NCBI GenBank assembly: GCA_030704615.1
Contig: CM060731.1
Span: forward strand, 87,646,756 to 87,710,755
From: Takakia lepidozioides
Lineage: Eukaryota > Streptophyta > Takakiopsida > Takakiales > Takakiaceae
Direction: 5' to 3'
DNA length: 64,000 nucleotides
Shown: piece by piece, positions 63,301 to 64,000 of the stretch
Layout of the letters: each line of letters opens with the position of its first letter
How positions within the stretch are numbered: position 1 is the stretch's first letter
Notes under the pieces: generated by a model
Databases searched by the model: none
Told to the model about the DNA's origin: nothing
The model's input: only the letters and a program-made list of their open reading frames with translations
Translations under genes and position numbers: made by a program

Positions 63301-63685
63301 TGAGTACGGATTTACTGTCCCATGGGGCATACGGCCACAGTACAAATCAGAAAAAAGTGCTTCTACTATGCGAAATCAGGCGAACTGACTACACAAAAAG
63401 TTCAACCAAGTCTAACAACACTGACGGCATAAATTACACAAAATATCATACAGAAACGAACAACTTAGAGGCGCGTTCCACCTGCAACACTAGAATTTCA
63501 GCGGCAGTCCAATTGCCTTTCTTGTATGCCCTCCCCTTTCTTAAGCCATCCCTCTTGGGCCGGCCACCAAACACAACATCATCGTCGCTTCCTGTGTGAT
63601 TCTGATGGTCCCTCTCATCAACAAGCGCACCCGCTAGCGCACGATGGCCCAAAATGCTGGGAGGACGAACCATATGCTCAGTCAT
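60346..63685 (-). CDS. Trihelix-family DNA-binding protein (three exons)
   Basis: Exon 1 63685-63482, exon 2 62619-62253, exon 3 60734-60346; introns are GT-AG and phases match, giving 319 residues with no internal stop. ATG at 63685 (MTEHMVRPPSILGH). The trihelix Myb/SANT-like domain is at residues about 55-165: GNWTAAEILVLQ, RWKWIEDYGW, CQDKWELLVSEFKKV, then GQKSYWEMSKEERKK and NFYKEVYNALAEW. The three core Trp positions and the downstream SYW motif match plant trihelix factors of the SIP1/ASR3 type. The C-terminus has an acidic Ser/Asp stretch (EFSDSEDSDGDGDPD) and a long charged helix (residues about 240-290) suited to dimerisation. Likely a nuclear transcription factor and the only clearly intact host gene here. 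Transposon-derived Myb-like proteins are a less likely alternative. Confidence 0.85.
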
Positions 63686-64000
63686 CTTGCTTCATCAATC
63701 CACACTTCCTGCGATTTGTTCCTTCTTTCCAGTCAATATTTCTTTCCTCCTCCCTACTGCAGCCCCTCCATCTTTTTTCTCACTCGTCCAGACACACAAC
63801 AGCCGGCCAGTCATTACCTTCACTTCTTTCCTGAAGCCACTTTACTTCGCCAAACTCTCTGATTTCGCCCAGAAAATTAACAGAAAAATAATTCCTAAGC
63901 CCAGAGGACGAATCCCTCACTCAATTCTCTGTCCTCTCTTCCAATTTTTCGAGAATCTTGGCCTCCTAATCTGGATTCTTGCAGCGTGACCGGTCACAAG
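63686..64000 (-). promoter_or_regulatory. 5' flank of the trihelix gene
   Basis: Upstream of the trihelix ATG. Contains purine-rich sequence on the minus strand (GAGAAAAAAG, GGAGGAAAG) as is common in plant 5' leaders. No TATA box confidently seen. Confidence 0.35.

Overview
The window is eukaryotic nuclear DNA from the green-plant lineage, dominated by old, nested transposable elements. Evidence for the lineage: chromodomain Ty3/gypsy elements with an initiator-Met tRNA primer site, a plant-type CACTA transposase (Tnp2, DUF4216- and DUF4218-like parts), plant-style PPR repeats, and an apparently intact trihelix transcription factor with GT-AG introns. The repeat-rich style suggests a charophyte such as Chara, but that is a guess (about 0.5). 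I saw no bacterial genes, rRNA genes or CRISPR arrays.

Layout. 1-8903: a minus-strand truncated chromovirus copy (C) split by a complete but decayed Ty3/gypsy element (A, 2710-8717). 9101-15201: a second chromovirus of the C family (B), which has lost its 3' LTR. 15203-15900: minus-strand PPR remnant. 16045-55091: a CACTA-type element with minus-strand Tnp2/DUF4218/DUF4216 parts and a divergent plus-strand gene that includes an FCP1/NIF-like phosphatase domain. The transposase gene is cut by a 26.25-kb Tat/Ogre-like retrotransposon (D, 18392-44642), flanked by the 5-bp near-match ggatg/agatg.

Inside D lies a further element (called M here). Its two termini sit at 25608 and 39473, each next to the same 10-bp target duplication CCATAAGATG, one in each half of D's broken reverse transcriptase. 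M carries a MULE-type SWIM-finger transposase (21283-24851) and an 11-exon-scale gene (33097-39237) with a ParB-like domain followed by an N4/N6 DNA-methyltransferase-like fold. D's pol is now split into oppositely oriented halves. The simplest explanation is one inversion of about 10.2 kb between inverted ~212-bp repeats at 20762-20975 and 31217-31428. Undoing it on paper restores both D's reading order and a ~12.9-kb two-gene M. A foldback-like palindrome and several minisatellites sharing the core GGCGCCGAATTT lie within M.

Right side. 47400-51120 holds LINE remnants within an intron of the CACTA-associated gene; 56240-56720 holds another LINE end; 58140-59110 is a ~107-bp minisatellite; SINE-like fragments lie at 57.8 and 59.2 kb. 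60346-63685 (minus) is a three-exon trihelix gene with clean splice sites and a 319-residue product, the best candidate for a working host gene. Nearly all element genes carry stops or frameshifts. Several frameshifts fall in homopolymer runs and could be assembly errors.
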